Assembly: GCA_903632075.3 (NCBI GenBank) | Contig: CAHIKZ030005579.1 | Span: 602,001-666,000 of the forward strand | Length of the DNA stretch: 64,000 nt | Source: Acanthosepion pharaonis | Lineage: Eukaryota; Mollusca; Cephalopoda; Sepiida; Sepiidae | Reading direction: 5' to 3' | Shown here: in pieces, positions 1 through 10,218 of the stretch | Position numbering within the stretch: the stretch's first letter is position 1 | How the letters are laid out: each line of letters starts with the position of its first letter | The notes under the pieces: model-generated | What the model was told of the DNA's origin: nothing | What the model saw: only the letters and a program-made list of their open reading frames with translations | The model's database searches: none | Position numbers and translations under genes: made by a program

Positions 1-366
1 GCGTCCTGGGTATGACGATAAACTACATCCGCGTCCTGGGTATGATGATACATTACATCCGCGTCCTGGGTATGACGATAAATTACATACGCGTCTTGAG
101 TATGACGATAAACTACATCCGCTTGCAGGGTATGACAATTAACTACATCCGCGTCCTGAGTATGGCAATAATCTGCATCCGCATCCTGGGTATGACGATA
201 AACTACATCCGCATCCTGGGTATGACGATAAACTACATCCGCGTCCTGAGTATGAGAATAAACTACATCCGCGTCTTGGGTATGACGATAAGCTACATTC
301 CCGTCCTGGCTATGACGATAAACTACATCCGCGTCCTGGATAAGACGATAAACTACCTCCAACAGC
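1..366. repeat. 30-bp minisatellite, about 12 units, cut by the window edge
   Basis: Head-to-tail 30-bp units built around ATGACGATAAACTACATCC and GCGTCCTGGGT, with scattered substitutions. Because 30 is divisible by 3, the array stays open as a 10-residue repeat for 121 codons on the plus strand. I read this as a consequence of the period, not a protein. The array begins outside the window. Confidence 0.93.
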
Positions 367-379
367 AAGATTTCTGATA

Positions 380-640
380 ATACGTTTTTGAAAAAAGTAA
401 TATTGCCAGCTGTACGTTTCTGAAAAATATTACCAGTTACACGTTTTTTTTTTGTTTTGTTTTTTTGTTTTATTTTTTTTTTTGAAAGAATAGAGTTTCC
501 GGGTATACTTTTTTTTAAAAAATAATATTACTAGCTATACGTTTTTTGAAAAAAAATAATATTACCAGCTATGCGTTTTTGAAAAAATACCAGCTATACA
601 TTTTTGAGGAAAAAATATTAACAGAAATAGATTTTTGACA
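380..640. repeat. Degenerate AT-rich repeat, units of roughly 35-50 bp
   Basis: The phrase AATATTACCAGCTATACGTTTTTGAAAA recurs in variants at about 400, 420, 530, 565 and 590, separated by poly-T and poly-A. It looks like an old, decayed tandem repeat. Positions 660-1215 hold no gene or recognisable repeat. Confidence 0.6.
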
Positions 641-1218
641 AAGTAAAAATATGACCAGGAAAAAAAGAAAAAAAAAAAGTTATCAGCATTAAATGACCCA
701 TTGAGGTTGATATGCCGTAAAACAAAACAAACCAAACCAAATCTACCACTGTTCATCCGGTGGCTGGGCATTACGTCACTTTTCTCTACCACCGATAAAG
801 CGGTCAGGTCTCAAAGTTTAATGAACGTTTCTCTGGTGTAGTAAACTGGATCGTGTGCGTACATTGACACTTTTCAAGGAGGGGATTTTAGACATTTTTA
901 CGTTCATATTCAGCAAAACATAGGGTGGGGGATGGCGAATAACCTCCACAATGCTAGTAAGATGTTTCCTTGTCCCAGCCCGAGAAAAACTACCTACTGC
1001 CTCCTAACTCCAAACGAAAGTCTGATTTAGAATCGCCAAAGCCAAAACTTTCGGTTTAGAATCTACCAAAAACTTCACTGTTCTTAATGTATGCGTTTGA
1101 CAATCTCTTTTTCTTTTTTTTATTCTTTTGAATATTAATTTATCTCATCTTGCCATTTTTAATTCTTTATTTTTCTGTAAAATTTTGTGTTAAGTTTGCT
1201 TTGCAACAAGTGTAGCGA

Positions 1219-2155
1219 GTGTAACAGCAAAATTGTCCAGATCGCGTTAAAGCATAGTTGTCCATTCCACAAAATGTTTAATATCTAAAAAAAAAAATCA
1301 GTAAACTGAGTTTCTTTTTTCCGGTTTCTTAGATAAGACATTTAGCCATCTTGATACCATTTGTCGTAAGAATCACTGAAAAGCCCTTTGAGTTATTCAG
1401 CTAAAAAGAGAACAGGTTAAAATCATTTTGTGCCAGTTCCACCATCTTCTCAACTGAGCGATGGTGAGAGGAAAATCATCCAGGTATTATAATGATACCA
1501 ACATTCATTCGCTGACTTCCATCTTCAAAGTCCATTTAAGAAGCATCAATAGAACTATAAGTTTGAAAAAAAGAGAACAGTAGAGAGGAAAACTGGATCA
1601 GGAGGTCACAACAGGAAGAGGGATCATCATTTCAACTTAGAGTTAAGGAGATCCATTAGAAAAGATCCAACTCAATCCATAAGATTTTTGGCACGTCAGA
1701 GGCGTTTCAGCCATGGCAATTCAAAGAACAGTGAAAAAAGATTTGAAAATGTAATCGTACGTTAAATGTGGGAGGCATCTTCTTACTCCAGGACAGAAAG
1801 ATAAAAGGTTAGAGAGGGTGAAGATCATCTTGAATAAGTTGGAAAATCATCATGGAATAATATATATATTTGAACTTAATTTCAATCCTTCACGAGTTTC
1901 TGTTCCTTAGCTACGATTAATCAATGATGAACATGTCATTTTCGTTTATGATCGATTTCATAACGATTCTTCTGTTAAGCTTGGAGAGAAATTATAGATT
2001 CTTATTGCTCAAAGTAGTGTCCAGTAGTGTTATAAAAATCTCTGAGTATTCCAGTAACATATCTTTATTCATTTCTAAGATACAACGGTTCAAAGCTTTA
2101 TCGAACAACTGGACAAATTGGCTGTTACACGATTTGGACAATTTTTCTGTTACAC
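1219..2155. mobile_element. Non-autonomous DNA transposon with terminal inverted repeats, copy 1
   Basis: The left end GTGTAACAGCAAAATTGTCC (1219-1238) is the near-perfect reverse complement of the right end at 2136-2155, which is followed by CCGGTA. Two further copies of the same sequence occur in the window (16206-16725 and 56325-56640), confirming a repeat family. No transposase reading frame is visible in about 940 bp, so this is a deletion derivative or long MITE. The superfamily is not established. Confidence 0.75.
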
Positions 2156-2169
2156 CCGGTATAGGAATA

Positions 2170-2945
2170 AAACAAACGTTTTGACGAGCAGAGATTAGTA
2201 GCTGACCGCTCTTCTGCTCTAGAAAAAAAATCTTGCTGGTTACATTCAATGCCTCTAAAACCAAACTGTGTACATTCTATCATCACCGATCAGACCCCGA
2301 ACTACCTCCAGTTGTGATAAACGGATGTCCCCACGAGGAGGCCCCGTGGCTTGAGATGATATTGGGCCTCAAATTCGCACCCGACCTCAGATTCCTATAT
2401 ATGATCCATCGCTAATGACGCAGGTAAAATGATCGGCTCCCTGTACCACTCCAGTAAGTACCTGACTCCTCATGCTATCCTCTAAGTTTATAAGAGCCAG
2501 ATCCGGCCGAAAATGGGGTACTGTTGTCATATTTGGACTGGAGCTGCCCAGACCACACCTTTCAGTTCAAAAGCGTCTCCGAGTCTTTGCTGGGGAAGAA
2601 TTATTTTCCACCCTCCAACCTATCTCTCCCAGGAGGGACGCGGTGAGTCTCTCACTGCTCTATTGCTACTACCATGGAAAGTGCTCGGACGAACTGTGTC
2701 CCCTGGTTCCACCAGGTCTGGCCTTCATGACTAGAACCTGCCATGCCATTTACATTGTAGCAACCCACCCACACACACACACATTCCCTCCGTATTCACT
2801 CGCTGAGAAGTTCCACTAGAACAGCTTCTTCCCGCCAACAACTGTCCTATGGAACAGACTCCTGAAAAGATGTTTCCTTAACCTGTTCATGTCTAGAGAG
2901 TCAACCGTTATCTTCCCCTACTATCCATATATACCCACTTAACGT
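2170..2945 (+). pseudogene. LINE reverse transcriptase, C-terminal remnant
   Basis: Broken plus-strand frames spell the region after the RT catalytic site of jockey-like LINEs: LVTFNASKTK (about 2235), then YCCHIWTGA (about 2520), then RRDAVSLSLLYCYYHGKCSDEL (in two pieces near 2630-2700), then a tail with FFPPTTVLWN. Several frameshifts separate these blocks. It abuts the right end of the preceding transposon. The fragment encodes nothing functional. Confidence 0.75.
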
Positions 2946-3079
2946 AACCCTCTACCTCGAGTGGCCCCCGAGCCTTTTACAGAGTGAACCTTACTGTAAA
3001 AAAAAAACTACAGCCCTAAAACTAACAGAAAACGAGATCAATCGATATAATTTAGCGTCCCTTTTACTCTACCTGATGT

Positions 3080-3130
3080 TTTGATTGTAAAAGTTGAATA
3101 AAAACTGAGAAGGATATATAAAAGAAAGAT

Positions 3131-3161
<31 letters not shown>

Positions 3162-3420
3162 CTAAAGGAAGGATTATACATATAAAGGAAAATTATATAA
3201 AGATTATAATTTATTATATAAATTAATTTAATATATTAATAATAAATAATAATTTTAAATATTAATAAAATAAAATTTTAATATATTAATATTAATTAAT
3301 TATTATAAAATATTAATTAATATAAATATTAAAAAGATAATATATTAATAATGAAATTAATTTAATATATTAATTATATAAGGATTATATATAAAGGAAG
3401 GATTAACAGTATTAACTTCT
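3080..3420. other. AT-only low-complexity stretch
   Basis: Almost pure A/T, with ATATTAATTAATT-like words and short TA and TG runs. No reading frame or recognisable element was seen. Confidence 0.8.
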
Positions 3421-3484
3421 TCAGCAGTATCAACTATATGAATCTCATTGAATAAATCTGCTTTTTTTATTTATAAATTACTTA

Positions 3485-3612
3485 TATATTTTAAAATGGT
3501 TTATTATGAGTTATTTTACTAGTATAAGTAAATGTTCCATAGAATTTAGTTGCTAAATATAAGTTTATTTTCAATAAAAATAAGTTTCACTTCAAAATAA
3601 AGTATATACATT
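3485..3612. repeat. Direct repeat, left copy (about 125 bp)
   Basis: Starts near GGTTTATTATGAGTTATTTT and ends near a CATTTACTATTTCT phrase. It matches 3965-4095 at roughly 85-90% by eye. The two copies flank a LINE RT tail, as if the tail interrupts or lies between duplicated flanks. Confidence 0.75.
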
Positions 3613-3639
3613 TACTATTTCTATCTTTCTTTCTTCTTT

Positions 3640-3935
3640 TGTGTCATGTCCTTTCAAGACGTAGGCGATTATGGCTCTCCACCTCCTTCTATCCCTTGCA
3701 GCTATCAATAAGTCTCTTCCCTCTGTCACTTCCCCTAGACAATGTTGTCATCCACTTACTAAAGGCCGATAGGTATGTTATGCGTTGTTTTCTCTTGTCT
3801 CTCTTTCCCTCTATTCGACCCGTGAATATCAAATTCTCCAAGCCCTCCTTCCTCAGTATGTGTCCCAGAAACTTCAACTGCCTCTTCCTGGTGTTAAGTA
3901 TAAGCCACCTCTCATTCAATAAATCTGCACTTTTT
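3640..3935 (-). pseudogene. LINE RT C-terminal remnant
   Basis: The minus strand encodes NTRKRQLKFLGHILRKEG and FTGRIEGKRDKRKQRITYL, then FSKWM. This is the conserved post-RT segment of one LINE group (R-Q-L-x-x-L-G-H-I-x-R, then K-W-M). After the stop at about 3689 the reading continues in degraded form. The same C-terminal module, from another subfamily, is amplified at 50720-51290. Confidence 0.8.
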
Positions 3936-3964
3936 AAAAAAAAAATATTAATTACTCACATTTT

Positions 3965-4095
3965 AAATTGGTTTATTATGAGTTATTTTACTAGTGTACG
4001 TAAATGTTCCATAGAATTTAATTGTTAAATACAAGTTTATTTTCATTAAATTAGTTTTACTTCAAAATAAAGCATATCCATTTAATATTTCTATA
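3965..4095. repeat. Direct repeat, right copy
   Basis: Second copy of the 3485-3612 repeat in the same orientation, ending in the CATTTAATATTTCT phrase. Confidence 0.75.
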
Positions 4096-4354
4096 ATACA
4101 ATTCCTAAACTTATCTATTTGTAGAAAATAAAATGAGTTTTTTTTTTATATCCAATGGTTATGGAAGTACAGCAAAATAATTTAAGAGTAAAATGGTTAA
4201 GAACTACTGATTTAAAAAAAAATAATCCCAACAAATCGCCAAGCAAATATTACAATCTACTGATTGCATATAAAGGGATATAGATAAAAGATATATATAT
4301 ATATATAGATAAAGGATATATATAGATAAAAGATGGGAAAAGCTAGAGGTAGTT

Positions 4355-4640
4355 TCGCACAATACCTCAAGTTACTACATTAACCTAAAAACTCGAGTCA
4401 TTTTCTTAAATAGCCTAGTCAGATTGAGACTTTAGTATGGATGCCATGCATGGCGCCAAAACCATTGAGAGATATCCAGACTGTCAGCTGTATACACACA
4501 CTTTCTAAAAACTATTATTGAGGGCGGTTTCGAGTGTATTAAGCCTGTAGGTCTTAGCGAGAACCATCCTTCTTCGGAGATCGTCGACTGGCGCTACAGA
4601 ATCACAAAGAACAATACCAAATAACAGAAACCATAGATCG
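4355..4640. repeat. Interspersed repeat, copy 1 (see 15830-16115)
   Basis: Phrases such as CTCGAGTCATTTTC, ATGGATGCCATGCATGGC and GGCGCTACAGAATCAC recur in the same order and orientation at 15830-16115. The family is not recognised and no coding signal was seen. Confidence 0.65.
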
Positions 4641-4756
4641 CTTAAGGATTTTCAACAGTAGTAACAATTAAAATGTCTAGTTAATGTAGTGAGACTCAAT
4701 TCAACACCTGAAGATTGCGTTGTGCATGAAACTCCGAGTCGTGCTACCAGTCAGGG

Positions 4757-4798
<42 letters not shown>
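4757..4798. repeat. (TA)n microsatellite
   Basis: Uninterrupted TA dinucleotides directly before the ribozyme-like palindrome. Confidence 0.95.
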
Positions 4799-4800
<2 letters not shown>

Positions 4801-4806
4801 GTCGTA

Positions 4807-4922
4807 TGGATATGAGTATGTAACCCTGGGTTTCACGCTTTTGCGATCATCAAACTCTGGGTTTTGATGGATTTTCTGATGATCTCTAAAGCGTGAAAGC
4901 CAGGGTCACAAACTCATATCCC
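4807..4922. ncRNA. Palindrome of two hammerhead-ribozyme-like arms
   Basis: The two arms (4807-4851 and about 4877-4922) are near reverse complements. On the plus strand the right arm has CTGATGA (4876-4882), a short stem-II segment, GAAA (4895-4898), a CCAGGG stem-III segment and GTC (4905-4907), followed by ACAAACTC. These are the ordered core pieces of a type I hammerhead. The 5' strand of stem I pairs only partly. The left arm read on the minus strand is a second, partly deleted core. A related copy lies at 44460-44560. Confidence 0.5.
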
Positions 4923-5016
4923 TACAACTGAATATTGAGCGCTTTCCAATAAGTACCACGCATTAATATGCAACCCAATGTGTCTGAAAATTTTTATTTT
5001 TAATATTTTTATTGTT

Positions 5017-5066
5017 CAAAACACACACACACACACAGACACACACACATACACACACACACACAT

Positions 5067-5100
<34 letters not shown>

Positions 5101-5102
5101 TC
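5017..5102. repeat. (CA)n followed by (TA)n microsatellite
   Basis: ACACAC runs with single variants, then TATATA. The preceding phrase, AACCCAATGTGTCTGAAAAT, also occurs in variant form near 12406-12430, again just before a TA array. Confidence 0.93.
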
Positions 5103-5224
5103 TCAAACATATATTATTAAATATAACAGACAACGAATGTCTATTATGTTTGAGAATGAGCATTTATAAACTTCGTATATTTGCTTTAATTTCGGGTAAA
5201 TATGAATATTTTTTTATTATGTTG

Positions 5225-5275
5225 TTCCTTGATTTAAGCTTTCGGTTCAAATGAGCCATCTTCAGAGTGATTATA
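5225..5275 (-). ncRNA. Degenerate hammerhead-like core 3' of a PLE remnant
   Basis: On the minus strand: CTGAAGA, then GGCTCATTTGAACC (stem II with one mismatch), then GAAA, then a short GCTTAA segment and ATC. The order matches a hammerhead core but stems I and III are weak. It sits about 150 nt downstream of the GIY-YIG remnant at 5402-5768 on the same strand. Confidence 0.4.
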
Positions 5276-5401
5276 TGAACATTTAAACAAAGATATTCAC
5301 CATCAAAAATTATATTCTGTTACGTTGACATAATAGTCGCGGAATAGCAGATGCAGGTTGTAAATTCATGATGCCGCATGATGTGAGAGAAAATATTAAG
5401 A

Positions 5402-5768
5402 ACAGAACCATATGTCTAGATGCAATGTAATGTGTTGTGACTAGTTTGAAATGTAATTTTGTTGAGTGTGGGTTGCTTTGTTTTAATGTAGAAGGCCTCC
5501 AATATCTGAAGGTTCTTTTTACTGCGTGTATGTGTGAGTATTATTGTGTTATCAACTAATATCTATCTAATATTATGCACATCGCTATGTTTTTCTGAGA
5601 AATGTTGTTTAATAGAACTAAGATCAGAAAGGTGACAGGAAAGTCCATGGGAGAGCATGGTTGTAGTAAAACCAATATATGTAGTAGGTTTATTATTAGT
5701 ATCAGGGTTAAAATCTCTGAACGGGCATGTAAATTGATACACTACATTGGTTTTTTGTAGAGAATTTA
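5402..5768 (-). pseudogene. Penelope-like element, GIY-YIG endonuclease remnant
   Basis: The minus strand reads TNVVYQFTCPFRD, then TTYIGFTTTMLSHGLSCHL, then IKQHFSEKHSDVHNIR, an in-frame TAG, then NLQILEAFYIKTKQPTLNK. The V-V-Y-x-F-x-C start, the Y-I-G box and the L-x-x-L-E-A-F-Y-I-K end are the conserved pattern of the GIY-YIG domain at the C terminus of PLE polyproteins. The reading is continuous except for the one stop codon. No reverse transcriptase was found upstream. This domain supplies the nicking endonuclease in intact elements. Confidence 0.85.
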
Positions 5769-5769
5769 T

Positions 5770-6520
5770 ATAAATTGTTCAGTTTGTCAGGCCATTTAAC
5801 TCTACATGGACCTATTTGAGCAATTATTCTCTAAGTCGACCAAACATATCAATCGACAATGTATGACAATTTAATCCTCGAAATGGACCTGTGAACAGCA
5901 GATTCCTTACCTGGTCGCTATTGGCTGTTGTCAACTTCAAAGTATACTCTTAGTGATGCTATACACTTCGCGATGCAATGGTGGTATTCTTGGAACTCGT
6001 TATCCGGAAGACCATCTTGGATGCCAGCTACGTCTGCAAATTGTATAGAAAACATTACCTTTCGTCACCGGAAATGACGCTGTGAAACATTACTGCATTA
6101 TTCAAAAGATCAGCTGAAACGTGAAGCCGGAGTTATGTTAGTCAGTCAAGAATCGACGCACCATCTTTGAGGAAATATTTCTCATTCCAGAGTCCTAGAA
6201 TCTGGCGCAATGTTTCCTCCTTTTTGGGTTCAGTTCTTCTGCTCATTTTATTTTCGATAGGAGAATACCAAGTTTTGCATATTTTCTTTGTTTGCTTTTT
6301 TTTTGTTTTTTTTTTTGTTTTTTTTTTACTGCCTGCCTCTCGAGTCTTCGTTCCCATCCGGCTCGAATTTGCCACTTAAAAAGACTCGATTTCTTCATAG
6401 CATGTTCACTATAAACCATTTTTAATAGGGCGAACAGTACATTAGCACTTTTATCAATCTTTGCAAAATATTATGTTAATACGCTACTCCAGATTCCAGA
6501 AAGATAGAAGCAAGTCGGGA
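5770..6520. other. No recognisable feature except a T-rich tract
   Basis: I see no gene, splice-flanked exon or repeat match here. A T-rich tract lies at about 6295-6330. Confidence 0.6.
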
Positions 6521-6529
6521 TAGATAAGT

Positions 6530-6582
6530 ATATATATAGAGAGAGAGAGATACGAGCAGACTGAGATAGATACGAACATACT

Positions 6583-6627
<45 letters not shown>

Positions 6628-6759
6628 GCATACATACATACATATATACGAACAGACTGAGATAGATAGATACATACATACATACATGCATACATACATA
6701 CGAACAAAGATAGATAGATACATACATACATGCATACATACATGCATGTTAACATACTG

Positions 6760-6804
<45 letters not shown>

Positions 6805-6856
6805 TGAAGAAACTACGATAGATAGATAGATAGATAGATAGATATGAAGAAACTAC

Positions 6857-6899
<43 letters not shown>

Positions 6900-7039
6900 G
6901 CATACATACATATATACGAACAGACTGAGATACATACATACATGCATACATACATACATACATATATACGAACAGACTGGGATAGATAGATACATACATA
7001 CATACATGCATACATACATACATACATGCTAACAGACTG

Positions 7040-7103
<64 letters not shown>

Positions 7104-7105
7104 TT
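6530..7105. repeat. GATA/CATA compound microsatellite
   Basis: Blocks of GATA repeats alternate with CATA blocks and with a conserved spacer, ACGAACAGACTGAGATA, repeated several times. The long open frames across it are simply tetranucleotide periodicity. The same compound structure recurs at 8735-8972. Confidence 0.95.
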
Positions 7106-7326
7106 GCTTTTCAATACAATTAATTCAGTGGTCAGTATTTAGGTATATCAATAGGTTTGTAACCTAATGCTGAAAAGCATTTGTTTTGAATAACAAATAT
7201 TTTTCCCTCAATGCACTTAAGTCTACAATTCTCTGTTGATAATATGCATCGAACATTATACACTGACAATTTCAGATTAAAACTTAGCTGATAAATACGT
7301 ATGGATTACATGATCCACAATAGTAT

Positions 7327-7327
7327 A

Positions 7328-7383
<56 letters not shown>

Positions 7384-7402
7384 ATATATATATATATATG
7401 GT
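7327..7402. repeat. (TA)n microsatellite, interrupted
   Basis: Two TA blocks separated by GAAAA. Confidence 0.93.
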
Positions 7403-7599
7403 GTGGGGTGTATAATAGTGTCGGAAACAAAAGTGAAGATAATGAAACAAAGTGGGAAAAGTATAAACGACGCATTTCCCTGAGAACGTCCGCTGCTTTC
7501 GGTTTCTTTGGGTTAGAATGAAAGACAAAATAGTCTGTAAGGGAAATTCATTGTCTCATTCATCTCATGAGATCCGTCAACCAGAAACCAGAAAGTGTC

Positions 7600-7605
7600 T
7601 GTCCG

Positions 7606-7654
<49 letters not shown>

Positions 7655-7812
7655 AAACTAGAGTTTAGAGTGTTATATTTATTTATTAAAGGGTATGTAA
7701 ATATAAAAGTGCCACTGAAGTCAACACCCAGCGGCGGCAATCTGTTTCATTCTAAATGCGATTGTCAGGTTATGTGTTGTGTTTTTGCTCGACGATTTAT
7801 ATATACAGGTCA

Positions 7813-7878
<66 letters not shown>

Positions 7879-7999
7879 TAGTCGAGCAGAGACTTGTATA
7901 TATAAATAGTCGAGCAATATCACAACGCACATGACCTGACAATTGTGTTTATCATGAAACATACTGTCGCCTCTGATCGTTGACTTCGAAGTCAACTTC

Positions 8000-8050
<51 letters not shown>
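7600..8050. repeat. TA arrays separating an inverted repeat
   Basis: Three TA arrays (about 7606-7651, 7817-7875, 8001-8048). Sequence at 7700-7812 (with GAAGTCAACACCCAGCG and GCTCGACGATTTATATA) is the reverse complement, with divergence, of 7876-7995. The region is therefore a large imperfect palindrome centred on the middle TA array. Confidence 0.75.
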
Positions 8051-8089
8051 CAAAGACACACAGTTTTGCTATATCAGAGTTCATCATTG

Positions 8090-8180
8090 CTACTAGAGAT
8101 CCGATAGCTTCAAGCCGAGATCGAAACTCGACCGATATTGCATCAGTCAGAGACTCTACCCCTAAGCTATCGACAGAGAA
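8090..8180 (-). repeat. tRNA-like SINE head
   Basis: On the minus strand TAGCTTAGGGGTAGAGTC resembles a pol III A box and GAGTTTCGATCTC a B box, about 35 nt apart. CGATAGCTT and AAGCTATCG at the two ends can pair. It is tRNA-derived in form, but the arms are irregular, so I call it a SINE or tRNA pseudogene, not a working tRNA. Confidence 0.5.
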
Positions 8181-8294
8181 AAGGGGTCTTTCAACGTATT
8201 ACATACATCATGTGTATTAACGCTAAACCAGCAGTGTCTATTATTTATTATATATGCATACACACACATGCACACAAGATTACACATATATATA

Positions 8295-8458
8295 TTAGTG
8301 TTTCTTTTTTTCTATGACTTTTGAACAGGAGTAGAGGTTTATCCCTTGTTCCTTGTATAGGATTGGGTTTCTGGTTTCTTCGAAATTCTTCTCATTCTTT
8401 TTCACTCCCAGTAGTCCCTTGCATCTTAGTGGCATTATCGCCTTGCGTGGCGATAATG
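8295..8458 (-). repeat. Interspersed repeat shared with 14155-14290
   Basis: Reading the minus strand gives GGCGATAATGCCACTAAG, ATGCAAGGGACTAC and AAACCCAATCC in the same order as the plus strand at 14155-14290. Short pieces also occur at 19975-20045 and 33180-33240. The family is not recognised. Confidence 0.7.
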
Positions 8459-8733
8459 GTAGATAGATAGATAGTTCGGTTGATGAAATTTGAAGGATAA
8501 CAAGCCAACAAAATGATACCAATATTGTAAATAAAATTGATATTTATTACATTTTCGCTGAAACAAAACACGAAGAGACAGATTGTAAAGTCGGAATTTT
8601 CGAACACGCCTGTGTACTTTTTCAACAATGCGAGGAATAAACTAAGAAGTGGGACTTACTCTTCTGAGGAATGTTGTTGGTTAGAGGTCTCCCTATGAAT
8701 GTTATACTCTCTGAGTAAACCCAATTCCCTGTT

Positions 8734-8734
<1 letters not shown>

Positions 8735-8782
<48 letters not shown>

Positions 8783-8839
8783 GCCTACATGCATAAATAC
8801 ATACATATATACGAACAGACTGAGATACATACATACATG

Positions 8840-8871
<32 letters not shown>

Positions 8872-8972
8872 CGAACAGACTGGGATAGATAGATACATAC
8901 ATACATACATACATACATACATGCATACATGCTAACAGACTGAGATAGATAGATAGATAGATAGATAGATCG
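8735..8972. repeat. GATA/CATA compound microsatellite, second locus
   Basis: Same block order and same ACGAACAGACTGAGATA spacer as 6530-7105. Confidence 0.95.
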
Positions 8973-9001
8973 ATGTTTGAATTTATTTTGGAACTGGATT
9001 A

Positions 9002-9530
9002 TCAACTTCGATCTACGTCTCTTCTCGAAGACGCCAAAAGCACGCCTCCGATGTCATCTGCGTTATGATATGGTAGGTTGAAGTGTTTTGCGACTGAAAA
9101 ATTATTGTTATTGTCCCTGATGGTTTTCTTATGGTTGTTAAATTGAAGTCGGAATTCTGTACCCGTTTCTCCCACATAGTTACCTTGTTGGCACTTGTAG
9201 CAGAAAAGCAAATGAGATTTGAACTATCACAAATTAAAGTCGGTTGTTTGAATACTACGTGAGTAGCGGAGGGTGTAAAACTGCTATCAGTGATGATATG
9301 TCTACAGACTTTGCATCGAGGGTTTATCGCAGGTCATATTCCCTTGGTGAAGTGGTGAATGATGTAAACTGGATGTGGTTAAAAATGTGTGTAGATTAGG
9401 GCGTTGGTGTCTAGCGGGAAGCAGGTTTTCATTGAATATTTTTCTAATTGTCTGGTCAAGTTTGAAATACTGGAAATCTTTTGTTAAGACATGGAAAAGA
9501 TTTCCAAAACTTAAAACTATTTACTCACCT
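9002..9530 (-). pseudogene. Penelope-like element, GIY-YIG endonuclease remnant
   Basis: The minus-strand frame at 9002-9211 reads CYKCQQGNYVGETGTEFR, then FNNHKKTIRDN, then SVAKHFNLPYHN. The C-x-x-C-x-x-x-Y-V-G-E-T-G-T box, a basic K-K segment and A-x-H-F-N-L are typical of PLE GIY-YIG domains. Upstream to about 9530 there are frameshifted pieces resembling the linker before that domain, such as FKLDQTIRKIFNENLL. The 3' side runs into a GATA array. Confidence 0.8.
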
Positions 9531-9731
9531 TTAGACTTCGTTGTCAATTTGAATATTTATAAATATACACTTAATTTCATTTAATATTTAATTGTTTAAA
9601 CCTTTCTCCATCTTTACAAGTCAATAAACATTAATATTTCTTAATTTAAATCTTGTCTGCTAATCAATAAACACTGTATTTATTAGCATTTAAAGAGTGA
9701 GTGCATTTTGCGGGGTCACAGCGCATATCAA

Positions 9732-9734
<3 letters not shown>

Positions 9735-9777
<43 letters not shown>

Positions 9778-9802
9778 CGTGCGTGTGTGTGTGTGTGTGC
9801 AA
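9735..9802. repeat. (TA)n(TG)n microsatellite
   Basis: TA block followed by TG/CG dinucleotides, immediately upstream of the Gypsy fragment. Confidence 0.92.
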
Positions 9803-9884
9803 CTTACGTTGAAAACGACTGGCAAGGTGTAGTGGTTGAGTTTTTTTATATAAATTCTCATATCTTCTTATTGGTATGGGGTCC

Positions 9885-10175
9885 ATTATTCACAGATCGA
9901 AAAGGAGGCATTGGGCATAATTTTTGCAGTACCTCGTTTCCACAGATATATTTATGGGAGAGAGTTCACGCTCCAAACGGACCACAAACCACTTCTTACG
10001 ATTTTCGGCTCAAAAAAAGGTCTACCAGTCTATACAGCGAACAGACTTTTAAGATGTGGAACTGTGTTACTAAACTACAATTTCAAACTTGAGTTCTTAC
10101 CATAAAAAAAAATAGGACACGCTGATGGACTATCGCGATTAATACCTGCGAAAGGCGAACCGTTAGAATATTCGG
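9885..10175 (+). pseudogene. Ty3/Gypsy pol, RNase H remnant
   Basis: The plus strand encodes KEALGIIFAVPRFHRYIYGR, then FTLQTDHKPLLTIFGSKKG. This is the conserved RNase H segment of Gypsy pol (E-A-L ... F-x-x-Y-L-Y-G-R ... T-D-H-K-P-L), with the catalytic-site neighbour T-D-H intact. After a stop near 10105 the text continues as GHADGLSRL, the usual linker to integrase. The 5' part of the element (gag, protease, RT) is absent; the fragment starts abruptly near 9885. Confidence 0.85.
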
Positions 10176-10218
10176 TAATTGCAACATTACAAGCTGAAAA
10201 TGAAATCAGTAAGGTATT

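Noticed and set aside
12..377. 121-codon open frame with a 10-residue repeat
   Set aside because: It is the translation of a 30-bp minisatellite whose period is a multiple of three; no start context, splice site or domain.
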